This document shows positions 39,416 through 51,100 of a DNA stretch of 64,000 bases, in pieces. Position 1 is the stretch's first letter. Every line of letters starts with the position of its first letter. The notes under the pieces are model-generated. The model did no database searches. It saw nothing but the letters and a program-made list of their open reading frames with translations, and was not told the DNA's origin. A program made the translations under genes and the position numbers. The DNA is from Glycine soja (Eukaryota > Streptophyta > Magnoliopsida > Fabales > Fabaceae), in the NCBI RefSeq assembly GCF_004193775.1, contig NC_041011.1:46197167-46261166 (forward strand). Direction: 5' to 3'.

Positions 39416-40940
39416 TAATTGTTGGTGTAAGTTATATGAGTGTAATTGATTCATTCCCTATATATTTAGGTATATTTTTTTTGAATTAATAGAAAATGAA
39501 ACTTAAAAATCACATCGTTGTTTCGTAAAACACTGAAACTTGTGCTCCGGTCTCCTCGGGACTTGAAGTTCTTATGGGCACTAACGGCATGTTCTAATCT
39601 CATTGCATCACCAGTCAATGAAGCCATAGACAGATATCACATTGTTGGTGAAGATTATGGTCGCAACTGTAGTAAAACTTTGACGATAAATTAATTAATA
39701 ATTATACAGCACAACGTTGACGTTTTACAAATTACGAAAATGCTAATCTTCACTAAAGCACCAAATCGTTATAATTCCAATGCCTTTGATTTCCATCAAA
39801 GGCTTTCTTTTATAATTTTTTTGAAGTTCTTATTCAACTGATAATTTTTTTTTAAAGATGAAAACAATTTATTAAATAAGAGCAAGGTTTGAACACAAGG
39901 TATGCCAAAACCAAGCCAAACCAGAGTTACGTAAGATATATCAGTTCAAACAAAAAAATAGTTCACCTATCTCATGCAGATGAAGCCACACGTTAGCAAG
40001 GTAAATAAACTCTTCCTTAACGGCAATATAAACACTAAGAAAAATGTTCACACGAGTGACATGATTTTATTTAATAAAATAATTTGTATTCAATTTTTAT
40101 TGTATGTAAATTTTTTTAGGTCAATGGTAGTTCCATATCATAAATAAAATTAATTTTTAACTCAATGGATTTAAAAACTTCGGTAATCTTTAATTCAGGG
40201 AAAAAAACACTAAGAAAAATGTTAATAACAAATAATATATTCTTTTTAACGCATTATTATGATTTTTAAGACTTATACTTTTTACATTTTAGATTATTGT
40301 AAAGCAAACAATTACTTACCGAAGTTGTGTCACGGTAAGTTTGTATAATTCATTTTGCTAGATAAAAAATTTAAGGGTGACTTTATTTCCACTCGCACCA
40401 ATGAAAATGGCAGCACTAAAACAGCTTATGAATTCTCAAGTATCATCACCTGTTAGAAAATACTTTGAACATATTTAGTTTTCAGGTATAAAATCATGTT
40501 TGTGGTAAAAGTAATTTTGTCAACGGATAAAAATTCTTATTTTTGTATTAATTTTATCTTTATCAGTTGAATTTTATGTTATAACACACATTATAATATT
40601 ATTCATAGCAAATCAAACATGCATTTTATCTATGATCGAAGTAGATGCTGCGTTGGTTACTTGATAATTAAATTTTATATTAAATGAAGATACTTTAAAG
40701 TGATTGCAGTATTTTACAATTATTAAACTCTATTTAATACGTGCCTACTAACTTTAAATGCTGATTATTTTACTTTGTAATACTACTACAGGGCATCTTT
40801 TAATACAAAGTCTGAAAAATAAAATTTCAACGGTTTGACCTTTGACATTTGACATGAGGTTGTAGCCGGAGTAGTATTTATTGAAGACGGCGATTCCCAT
40901 TTCCCATTTTCACTAGAACGGATTCGAATTCGATGCGGTT
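39416..40940. other. Spacer between pseudogene and intact EMB8-like gene
   Basis: AT-rich. It contains one 65-codon open stretch with normal codon character (39500-39694), discussed under findings, and otherwise nothing recognisable. Confidence 0.5.
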
Positions 40941-40945
40941 AGGAT

Positions 40946-40953
40946 TATAAATA
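40946..40953 (+). promoter_or_regulatory. TATA box of the EMB8-like gene
   Basis: TATAAATA lies 134 bp upstream of the ATG and implies transcription start near 40980. A G-box CACGTG at 40993-40998 overlaps the start region. Confidence 0.55.
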
Positions 40954-41086
40954 GTAAAACGACGACAATGCGATCAAGAAGCGTGGTTGGGTCACGTGGA
41001 CGTAGCAGAGAGGTCTCTGATTAAACTTTCACGCTCACACCTCTCATACACAACGCAATCCAAATTTTCCTTGCTTCTTTTCTTCC

Positions 41087-44000
41087 ATGGATTTGGATTG
41101 GTCGTGTTCTTCCACCACCACCACCACCACCACCACCGGCAACCCCTACTGTCTCCTCTTCCAAGCGCTATCACTCATTCCAATCTCGCACTACCTCCTC
41201 TTCTCCTCCTTCGTTTTCCTCTCCTTCCTCTACCGTTTCCTGGAGCTCCATTTCCTCCAAGACCTCTTCTCCCTCTTCTCCGGCTCCTCCGTCACCTTAA
41301 CCTACCATCCCGCTTCCCAATTCTACGACGCCGTGGTTTCCAAATGCAGGATTCTCCACGGCACCTACCTCGCCACGCCCTGGCTCTCCAGCCCTCATCT
41401 CCAGACCGTGTTTCTCAACTTCTTCGGCAGACCTCCCTTCTTCAAATACAGAAGGTCGTTAATTAACAATTTAACATTCCTCGATTCAATTGTTTTACCA
41501 ACTGATTCTCGATATGTAGTGTGTGTGATTGTGGTTGGTTTATTCGATTCGTCTAACGACTGCGCTTGTGTTATGTTTCTCTTTCAGACAACTGTTTACT
41601 ACTCCTGATGGCGGAACCGTTGCTTTGGACTGGCTGTTGAGTTCTGACGGTATTATTATTATTATTATTATTAATACTAGTTGAAAAACTCTATCTTTAT
41701 TTGAGTCGACTCATCTTTGAGTTTGAGTGACTAAAATCAAACATTGCTCTAATTAAAGACACTAAGCATATTTAATTCATAGTTTTATTAGTCCCTTTGG
41801 ATTTTTCATTTCTGTTTCTCTATCTAGTGATCTCATGGCTAATGGAGACTAAAATGAAAATCTCCTAATTGGAAAAATAATAATTATAGGGGCCAAAATC
41901 AGGATTTTTTCTTCTTCTTAAGAGAATCAAAACGAAACAGTCCTTTATTATAGGTACTAAATATTTTTTAAGTCTTAAGTTTACAATGGCTATCAGATTA
42001 GAAACCTCTAGCCTAAGTACAAATACAATTCCACGGTTGATCTTTCGGACTTATGTGTCTAATCATGGTACAGTTTCTGCTGGTGCTATCCATATGGAAG
42101 ATGTTGTTTCTACAGATGAATCCACTCCCATTGTTGTAGTAATTCCTGGTCTAACAAGTGACTCTTCATCTGCGGTAAGTTATATTATGATTCAGTTTAC
42201 ATGTATGCTTAATGTTGTTATTTTCCCCGGTGCTCACTGTACAACTTTTTTGGAATTTGGAAAAAGCACATTACTTATCCCCCTCCCTGTGAGCAATTAC
42301 TTGACTGCTAGGTCAGGGCTTGTAAATTTCCTAGCCTATTGGCTTGGTAGATGGCAGTTATGCCAAAGACTTATGTTGTGTTACTGCTAGTGTTATCAAC
42401 TTAGCATTGCCTATATACATACTAGTCAAGATAGGATTTTGAGTGAATGCATTTAGCGGAAAAGTTGGGGGTAGCTCCTATTATAAAAAAGATGGTAGAA
42501 TCTCTCCTTAGTCCTTAGGTGGTTTGGTCATGTGTGGCAAAGTCTTGTAGAAGCCCTAAAAAGAAGAGTAGATCAGATGGAGGATAATGTAGCCACTAGA
42601 GGCAGAGGTATACCGAGAAAAACTATAAGCAAAACAATCAAGTAAAACTTAGAGGTCAATAATTTGTCTATAGTTATGATTTACTGCAGAATATTATGAC
42701 ATCGTTTTGACTCATGTTGATGACTCCACCTAATGAGAAAAAACACTTGATTGTTGTTGTTGTTGTTGTTATCATTGTCACAATAATTAAGTATGCAATC
42801 TCTATACACATTTTTTTTGTTGTTTTGTATGATTTCTCTCTTCTAACCACATAAACTACTTTGCAATGCATGTTAATGGGACTTACTGTGCCGTTGATTT
42901 GATTTTTGGTGGAGGTTCTTCAATTTCTCAAATTCAGAATATATGTTCACCTTTTTGATGCCTGTATAATACATATTGAGAAAACACACAAAATAATGGC
43001 ACACATTAAAGTTCTCCACAAAGCCTGGGCCTGCCATTAAGTTTTTCCAAGTGCAAGTGGAAGGGGAAGTGAGCCAAGAGCGATATTAGCCTGATATTTT
43101 ATAGATGCTGAGGAATTAATACTAAAAAGATTGTTTCCCTGAATGATACTAATTGCCAAAATGGGGGAAAGTGTCTCACACCATCATTTTACTTTATCTA
43201 TTTATTCTGTTAGACTTGAAGTATGCTAGACATTCCCTTGTACCCTTATGAAATTTTATTAATTTCTAAATTTTCACTTCTTTTGTTGTTTAGGAGTTTC
43301 ATTCATATTATATTGCTGTCTTACAGTTTATTATTCCTTTTTCCTTTCCCCCCTTTCTTTGTAGTATCTCAAACATCTTGCATATCATACAGCAAAGTGT
43401 GGATGGAAAGTTGTTGTCAGTAATCACCGAGGACTTGGAGGTGTTTCAATCACGGTTAGTTTTACTGCAAGATGGAAATATATAGATTGACAAGTTTGAT
43501 TCGATTTCGAGATATGAATACTGTCAATATACTTATGAAGACTATCAACATCTATTTATTGTACTTACCCATAATCATTCTAAAATTTAAAGTTATTAGA
43601 TGATGACTTGGATTGGTCATATATCTCTAAACTTAGGCTTGGCTTCCTACCAATCAATTACTATTACCAATATAAAATTTAAGGTCAGTAGGTGGGCAAA
43701 GCTTGTCAATCAAATTGCATGTCAAGAAAAAGAGCTCTTGAAATAGCCATTGTTTAATAACCATAAAGAGTTTAAGGATCTGTTCAGTCTGAGGAAATGA
43801 TTTCTATTTGCATTTCTTGTTTTCAATACGACTTCACAATATGGTGAAAACATCAATTTCCTTTTAAACAGGGAATAAGATGACATTTTGTAATTATTAG
43901 GGAAAAGTGGAAATGAAAATAAATATAAAATACTAAAAAATTTCCTCAAACCAAACTTGCCCTAAGGAACCCAATTTTTCACATGGGAGAGGCAACAGCT

Positions 44001-47000
44001 GAAAACTGTCCTTAAATTTTTTTTGCATTCCTTTTTGTCAGAATATTAGGATTATTGTGCATATTAATACTGTGATCCTGTTGTGGTTTAATGGTTTTCT
44101 TGTTTTGTTCCTCTAGTAATGCAATTTCTCATTAAAACCATTTCAGTCTGATTGTTTCTACAATGCTGGATGGACTGAGGATGTCCGCACAGTGGTTAAT
44201 TATCTACACAAAGAGAACCCAAGGGCACCTTTGTTTGTTGTTGGGACTAGCATTGGAGCTAATATTCTGGTAAATTCACTGCTTGAGTTTGTTTAAACTT
44301 GAAAAAAAGGATTTGTTATGTATATAACTCTTTCTGTAAGATATTATTTTCAACTTTTTGACAAAAACACAAACTTTTCTTTTCTGAGGTTTTTGCTTTT
44401 TTACCCAAAAAAATTTAACATAAAAGGAGACCTTGTGTGCACAAGGCACCCACCAAATAAGGTCTAGAGAGGATAGATGTATGTTGCCTTACCCCTGCAA
44501 GTGGAAAGGTTATTCCCAGAATCCCAGGATTTAAATGTCTGACCTGAGGTCACAAGGCAACGACCTCGCTATTGCACCTAGGCTCGCCCTCTATTTTCAT
44601 CATTGTTATAAATTAAAAAGGTTCTTTCTTTAGAACAAGCATAAACAAATGCAACCTTGATTAATTAATTTAATTGCTCACTTCATATGATAACCTATAA
44701 ATTTCCATATCACATATGTCTCGAAGTGCCATTTATAACTAGTACCAAGGAGCAATTGATTCTCTCCTGGTTTCTCACTTCCTCATACTGGTTTAGGATC
44801 TCATATTTGATAAAAACTTTTTACAGTCATGGATATAAATGTTTCACCCTATTGACTTTTATTTTCCTCTTAAATATGCTTTCTCCTTGCTGGAGATGAT
44901 GAATTTTTCTAATTTCTTGTATTGGTTTAGCATAATCTTTGATAAAAAACTGTTCTCAGTGGTAGATATTCTCATATTAATCTCTCATCCCTGTTCATGT
45001 ATATGCTTTATTAATTTATTGAGATCGGATATTCAAACTTGCTGTGATTCATGTAAATTTGTTGACTCACTGCTTTAATCCATTTCTCTGTTAGCTTCAA
45101 CAATTTTGAACTATTCTTTGTAATAACTTTAAATGACCCAAACATATACCAATTTCTAAGGTGTAATACATACTAATCTAGAGAACCACTGTAAAAAATA
45201 TTTGGGAAAAGATAAAGAGAAAAAAAATAAAGAAGGAAGGAAAACATCCTGCTGGTTCCCTAGCTATATTTGATTGATAAATTGCAACTCTTGTGTCAAT
45301 GCTTAAATTTTTTACTTATATTATGAGCCATTGGTACATAGTCTGCTGCTTTTCAAACTTCAGAAAAACTTGGAACTGTACAATTCTTAACTTATTCTCA
45401 TATGTTATGAGCTTAGTTTCATCACTGCACTGTTTGATTTGGAAGATTGCTTGCAGATAAAATATCTTGGTGAGGATGGTGAGAATATTCCTGTAGCTGG
45501 AGCTGTGGCTGTTTGCTCTCCTTGGGACCTTTTGGTTAGTATTTTGATTTGAAAATCATAAGAAATCTAGTTAGTTAAATTTTTAAATTAACATGATTAT
45601 ATAACATATCCTACAAGATAAAATCAATAATAAAAGGCTAAATGTTGTCCAGCTGTATGTGGACCTTATGCATGTGAATTTTTTTGTTCTGTAAAAATAT
45701 TTTGTTCAAAAACAAAAGGATGATTGGTTCAAACTGGTTTTTATGGATTTTGAACTGGTTCTCAACTGATTTTTTATTTTTATCGATTGTGGTTTTTGGG
45801 TTGTCTAAACCAGTGATGTAATTGGTTTGGCCCTTTTTTTGGACGAACTGGCCAATCCTGTTTGGTTTTATATCCATTGCTTCAAGGATTTTAGCATACA
45901 AGGTGTATATGCTTTTGGTTCAATTTTTTTATATAATCTATAATTTTTTTTAAACATGATCAATAGAGTTTAATTGAATTTGCACCAATTCAACATTACT
46001 GTAAGAGAAAGTTTGATCACCTGTTTATTGTTTGCACTTTGCAGATAGGAGACAGATTTATAACCCGTAGGCATGTGCAGAAGTTTTATGATAAAGCACT
46101 TGCAATTGGACTTCAAGGTTATGCAAAATTGTATGTCTTTATCTTTCCAGTAGAGTTTAAATATATTGTTGATAAGATCTTGATCCTTCATCTATTTAAC
46201 TCTTCATATGCAAACAGTTACTGCAAAATTACAAAATTTCTCTAGTTCGCAATGTGAGAATTTATATGATTACCAAATATTCATTGCAGACATCAGCCTC
46301 ATTTTTCTCGCCTTGCTAATTGGGAAGGGATTGAAAAGGTGCCTTTACTCTCTAGAATTCGTATTTACTACTACAAAGTATAAAAACCAAGACATGTGGT
46401 TATTTAAAATTTGTATGATTTGGACGTGTTTAATCCAAGTTTACTGTTATTTGATACTCATTTTTATTGATTTGTTTTCCAATGGAAAATAAAGTCATGT
46501 TTTTATTGTGGTATCAACTATCAAGGCAAGTTACTAGTGTGTACTCTGTACTCTTTAATACTTTCGATTGTGCCATGTTTTTAGAAGTCATATAGTTGTT
46601 ACTTGCTACTTGTCAATTACCTGTTTGGATATAATTTTTTCCATAACATATAGGGCTTCATTATTCTAATTCGTACAACCTATTAAATGTTATGTGCCAC
46701 ATTTTCTTATTTTAAGTTCTTAAATTTTAACCTATTATGTGTGCATATACAATCTTGTGCTTTGCAGTCAATTTCCATTCGAGATTTTGATCATCATGCC
46801 ACCCGCATTGTTGGGAAGTATGAGGTTTGTATCACCTAAGGTTTTTAATATTCTATTTTCTTGTCTTATCTCTTGTTTTTGATTCATGTAGGTTAACTAA
46901 AAGCATTTTGTTTCCTTAGACTGTTGACACGTACTATAGACGCTGCAGCAGTTCTACTTATGTGCAATCTGTTTCGATTCCACTTCTCTGTATTAGTGCT

Positions 47001-48171
47001 CTGGATGATCCAGTCTGTACCAGGGAAGCCATTCCCTGGGATGAATGCAGGTACACTGCTTGATTGTTTTTCCTTGGTTCTAATTATTTTGATTTCTCTT
47101 TCATTACTTCAGCATCAATTTAATGTTCTATTATTTTGATAGGGCGAATAAAAATATTGTCTTGGCTACTGTAAAACATGGAGGACATCTGGCATTCTTT
47201 GAAGGGATAACTGCATCTGGCCTTTGGTACTTGAGTCATTTTGTTCATCTGATTCTTCGGCATTTTCTTACATGATCTTTCCAACTTATGCAGTTTGCCG
47301 TCCCTCAATTATTGCAACATTTTTTTTTTGTTTGCAACATTCTAATATCATCTATATCATTCCTTGGCTGGTTCAAGTTGCAATAGAATATTCACGACAT
47401 CAACTGAATTCTAATTATAAAGAAAATGAAGAGCAATTTTCTTCCATCTTGCAGGTGGGTAAGAGCTGTTAATGAATTCCTTGGTGAATTACGTGCTAGC
47501 CATTTTATGCATGTACAGAAGAAGGTAAACATAAGCTACTGTAGTTACTTAGTTGCCCATTGAATGTTTATTCATACTCTTGTTCTGTACTATTTTAAAA
47601 AGTCGTAAACGTTTGGGTATCGCATTAAAAGATGCAATTTAGGATTGTGGTAGACTAAGTAATATTTACGTGGAGCACCAAGCAGAACATTTCTGGTGGC
47701 TGAAACTGCTGTTTTTTTCTGTTGCAGATCACTAAACCAACCATACCATTGGACTCGTCAATTGATCAAGGCCCTTATGTTAATGTTAAGGAAGATGGAA
47801 TGGTGGCTGCATTGAACAATGAGCCAAAAACTGACAACGTGGAAGAAATACAGGTAATACAGGATACAGATAATGACGGTCTAGAGATGATTCCAGAAGA
47901 AAAAGTGGTTAAACAAGATGAGCTTGAGACTAATGCAAAGATTCGAGGTTCTCCTGGCATTGCTCAAGCTTGTGTTCATGATGCAGCAGTGCATGTAATA
48001 ACACCTTTCAAAAGAGACCTAGGCCAGTTATCTCGACAAAATCGATGGTCCATCTGGTTGCTAGTTTATATTGCTATTACCACAAGTTGGCCTCTGGTTG
48101 GTTCGGCTCTATATATTGTGTTTGGGAAAAAGATAAGGGATATCCTACCAAATGGATTAGTCAGAAAATAA
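41087..48171 (+). CDS. EMB8-like alpha/beta hydrolase (YheT family), complete, 13 exons
   Basis: Exons: 41087-41454, 41588-41649, 42074-42174, 43365-43454, 44147-44269, 45457-45534, 46045-46130, 46290-46338, 46768-46824, 46920-47050, 47143-47226, 47455-47524 and 47728-48171. All have GT/AG borders and encode 580 residues. The N-terminus has a poly-Thr run from a CCA repeat, then a membrane segment (about 27-50). The hydrolase core carries VIPGLTSDSSSAY, the nucleophile Ser242 in GTSIGAN, Asp367/368 in SALDDP and His397 in KHGGHLAFFEG, a complete triad. A C-terminal extension ends with a second hydrophobic span (about 540-566), so the protein is probably membrane-anchored. Relatives are annotated as embryogenesis-associated EMB8 or ABHD1/3-type lipases; the substrate here is unknown. 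The final exon extension is plant-specific in style. Confidence 0.93.
41104..41131 (+). repeat. CCA trinucleotide repeat coding for poly-Thr
   Basis: An (ACC)n run in the first exon of the EMB8-like gene encodes about nine Thr residues near position 10-17. Length change here would stay in frame. Confidence 0.9.
41650..42073 (+). other. EMB8-like intron 2 with ATT microsatellite
   Basis: The intron begins with an (ATT)n run at 41651-41674 directly after the donor site. The remainder has no recognised content. An open frame that starts at 41986 runs through the acceptor into exon 3 and is not a separate gene. Confidence 0.8.
42423..42770 (+). mobile_element. 5'-truncated RTE LINE fragment in intron 3 of the EMB8-like gene
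   Basis: The fragment matches the last 300 bp of the full RTE element at 6514-9642. It has remnants of GVAPI..KMVE, WFGHV, RRVDQME, TRGRG and HVDDST, ending in a (GTT)n tail at 42752-42770. The frame contains several stops. It is inserted in the sense direction within the intron. It is strongly diverged from the full copy, so it is an older insertion. No target duplication could be recognised. Confidence 0.8.
43773..43965. mobile_element. Tourist-like MITE in intron 4 of the EMB8-like gene
   Basis: The 187-bp element (43776-43962) has imperfect terminal inverted repeats of about 22 bp that share GT(C/T)(A/G)GT(C/T)TGAGGAAA. It is flanked by TAA at 43773-43775 and 43963-43965. A TAA target duplication and short length fit PIF/Harbinger-derived Tourist MITEs. 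It carries no coding capacity. Confidence 0.6.
44420..44590 (-). mobile_element. Au-like SINE in intron 5 of the EMB8-like gene
   Basis: On the minus strand the element begins GAGGGCGAGCCTAGGTGCAA (box A region). It continues with GTTGCCTTGTGACCTCAGGTCA and a box B-like region, then GCAGGGGTAAGGC and a 3' part ending in an AAGGTCTCCTTTTA-like tail. These phrases match, from memory, the Au SINE family that is spread through flowering plants. The copy is diverged, with box B changed. It lies antisense to the host gene. Confidence 0.65.
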
Positions 48172-51100
48172 TTTCTTGATTGCTAATATTATTGTTGTAT
48201 TTGTCTGTGTAGATGTATAAGAATATACACACATCATTTCTTTGCCCTGCAATCGGGGGAAATCTGCATTTCTAGGCTTGTGGAGAACTTAATTCTCACT
48301 TTCAGTGGTTTCTTGTTTTTCCTTAAACCCAAAAGTAGACGATTCATTGATGGAATAAAATATTATAGTCAGAAAACTAACAAGTGACTAGTCATAGAAG
48401 AAAAACAAAAAAGAAAACCAAAGGATGTTAGACAATTAAATGTCTGAGATATATAACTCATCATATATGGATTTGAAATTATACAACTATATACTGGCTT
48501 TTCAAAATCAAATATTCACTCATTTACAAGATATTCAATCGAGCACCGTTTGATGTCAGCCAACTATTGGAACCACGGAATAATAGTCATTGGTTTGAAT
48601 TGGAACTTCTATTTTAGGTAAAAGAAAGGATAGACTCTACTGTATCAAATTGGCGTTTTAATTTTACAATTGCTTGGAGAAACATGACATATATATGAAG
48701 TATCCGATATATATTTGCTCTTTGATTCTGGACAAAAGTATTTGGTAGGAGAAGTGACGTATTTCTTATAAGGAATATTATCAAACCAGAGGAAGACAAA
48801 TATGACATCCAAGTATTTAATAAAATCTTATGAAAAAATAGAAGTTTCTTAAATAAGAAGAGGACCAAGAAAATTCAACAAACTAAATAAGAAAAGCAAA
48901 TCATAAGATAGATTAGCGTCACATTGTTTTCTCAGCTTGTGTCCCTTGTCTAAGGCTTAGACATACATTGTGCTTTTATACAGAGAGTGAGGGAGGGAGG
49001 GAGATTGGTAGAGCACATATCTAAGATTTTTATTAATTACGAGAAAGTGAGAGGAATAAATTTTTAATTATTAGATCAAATTATGAAGTATTAAGATTGA
49101 AATTTAGATAAAGTCATTTAATTTTTTCAGGTGATAAATTGATTATCAAATAAATTTTAATTTTAACTATTGTATGATTATCCAAATCACTTTTTTCGTT
49201 ATCTTATATATTAATATTCGTCTTAATTACCTAATTACCTCGTTAAGTGAAAACTTTTCAAGAGGAAGATTGTAAGAGGTAACTATTATCAATCAATATA
49301 AGTATGAAAAAGTAGACATTTATTTTCATTAAAACTAAACATTCAATATTTTTTAATATTTATCCACATGTTGCCTGACAGGATCCAAATAAGAGACCTT
49401 CCACTCAAAAATATTCTTGTACACATTCTTATCCTACATATTAACTTAGTGACCACTAGACCAACCCCTTAGGTAAACTAAAATATATAAATATGATTTA
49501 AAATTAAATCTAATTTTAAATATTATCAATTTAGTTATGAGAGATACTACGTACTGTCAATATAGAAACTAGTACGACTCGTTCTAAATAAATACTTTAC
49601 TCATGTATTATTTTATGAAATATAATTTTGTTTCTTTAATTTTGAATGTTGTAATTGTTGCTCTATTTTTTTTTAATAGAAGACAGATATGTGTCTTTAT
49701 AAAAGATAATTATGTTGGAATAAGATTAATATTAGATATAAATAATAAAATTCTTCTTTTAAATATTTAGTATAGTTACATACAAAACTTTAAAAATTTT
49801 TAGTTAAATTAAAGAACTTTGTACTAGTTAATTTACACTTTTTTGATATAGTACTCTTCTACAGTTATATTGCTTTCAAGTAGATTGATTTACTTTTACC
49901 TTTCTGCTACCTTTGATCCTATTTTGTAAAAAGACGACGAACTCGCTTTCTTCTTTGGCCACCTGCAATATATTTCATGTAGTAGTTTTAAGATGTAGAC
50001 AGATTTTGAGAATCTTTTAAACACATTAATGGAAAACGGATTGACAAAAACTTCAATGTGTTAATGTGCATGGCAATTGAAAGTGTGCAAGAGTGAGAAA
50101 TAACCAAAGTGTTCTGAGTGTTTATTAAATATTATTGCAATCTCCAAGATAACGATCGAGAGAACAACTCACTACTCTTCTCCTCTTGCACAAATATATA
50201 GCATCTTCCTCGCTAATGATAATTATACAACATACAAAGTCATCATTGCTATTTAGAGAGTGTCAAAGATGCTAAAGAGTTGGAGTGCAAGAATCGTAAT
50301 ACCTGGAAGATCCCCAAACGTATTACAGTACTGTTCATATATAATTACACCCACGATATTCCTCAATCAAAGTAGTATTAATGTTTTCGAGAGAAGACAA
50401 CAGCTGTAGAAGCGAAACGTTTGCATCTTAGGATGCAGACAACTAACATCTAGATGCTGGTGTCTCTAATAAAATAAAGATATTCCCTGTACTCAAAAAA
50501 CTACATAGCCATGATTTCACGGATCATGTCAATATGAATGTGAGGGTCTCACAAGATAGATAACATTTTTTTGTGTGTGTGTGCTTAATGCTATTATTTT
50601 TATTTCAATATGACTTTTAAAATTATATTATATAAATAAGGATATTTAGTTTCTTTTATTTTATTTTACTTTCACTTTCAAGTGAACTCGGGTAATATGT
50701 CCTGGTCATATATATATGGAAAATTGAAAGACCAGAAAGAGAAAAGAAAACATCAACGAGTCTTGAGTTTTTGATATATAATGAAGATAATGAAATTTGA
50801 AAACCTAGAATAATTTTATACAACTTATTTAAACTCTTCATTGCTAGATTGGTGTGTTATATGTGTGTTGATTTGAGTAAAATGATGTTTAGATTCTTTA
50901 AATATGTAGTTTTAAATTCATTTCAAAATCCATGTGTATGGTATGATAAAATGCTACAAAGAAGGATCTTTAATTTACAGCTTTAACACATAATTATATT
51001 TTGAGAAACTAATCTCTCTTATATATGCCAAGTGAGAATATATATAATATTTATATAGGAAATAAAAAAGGCAAGTACGTATATATACCTTGAAATAAAA

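Noticed and set aside
41986..42390. Independent 134-codon gene
   Set aside because: Only 42074-42174 is coding, as exon 3 of the EMB8-like gene; the rest is intron on both sides.
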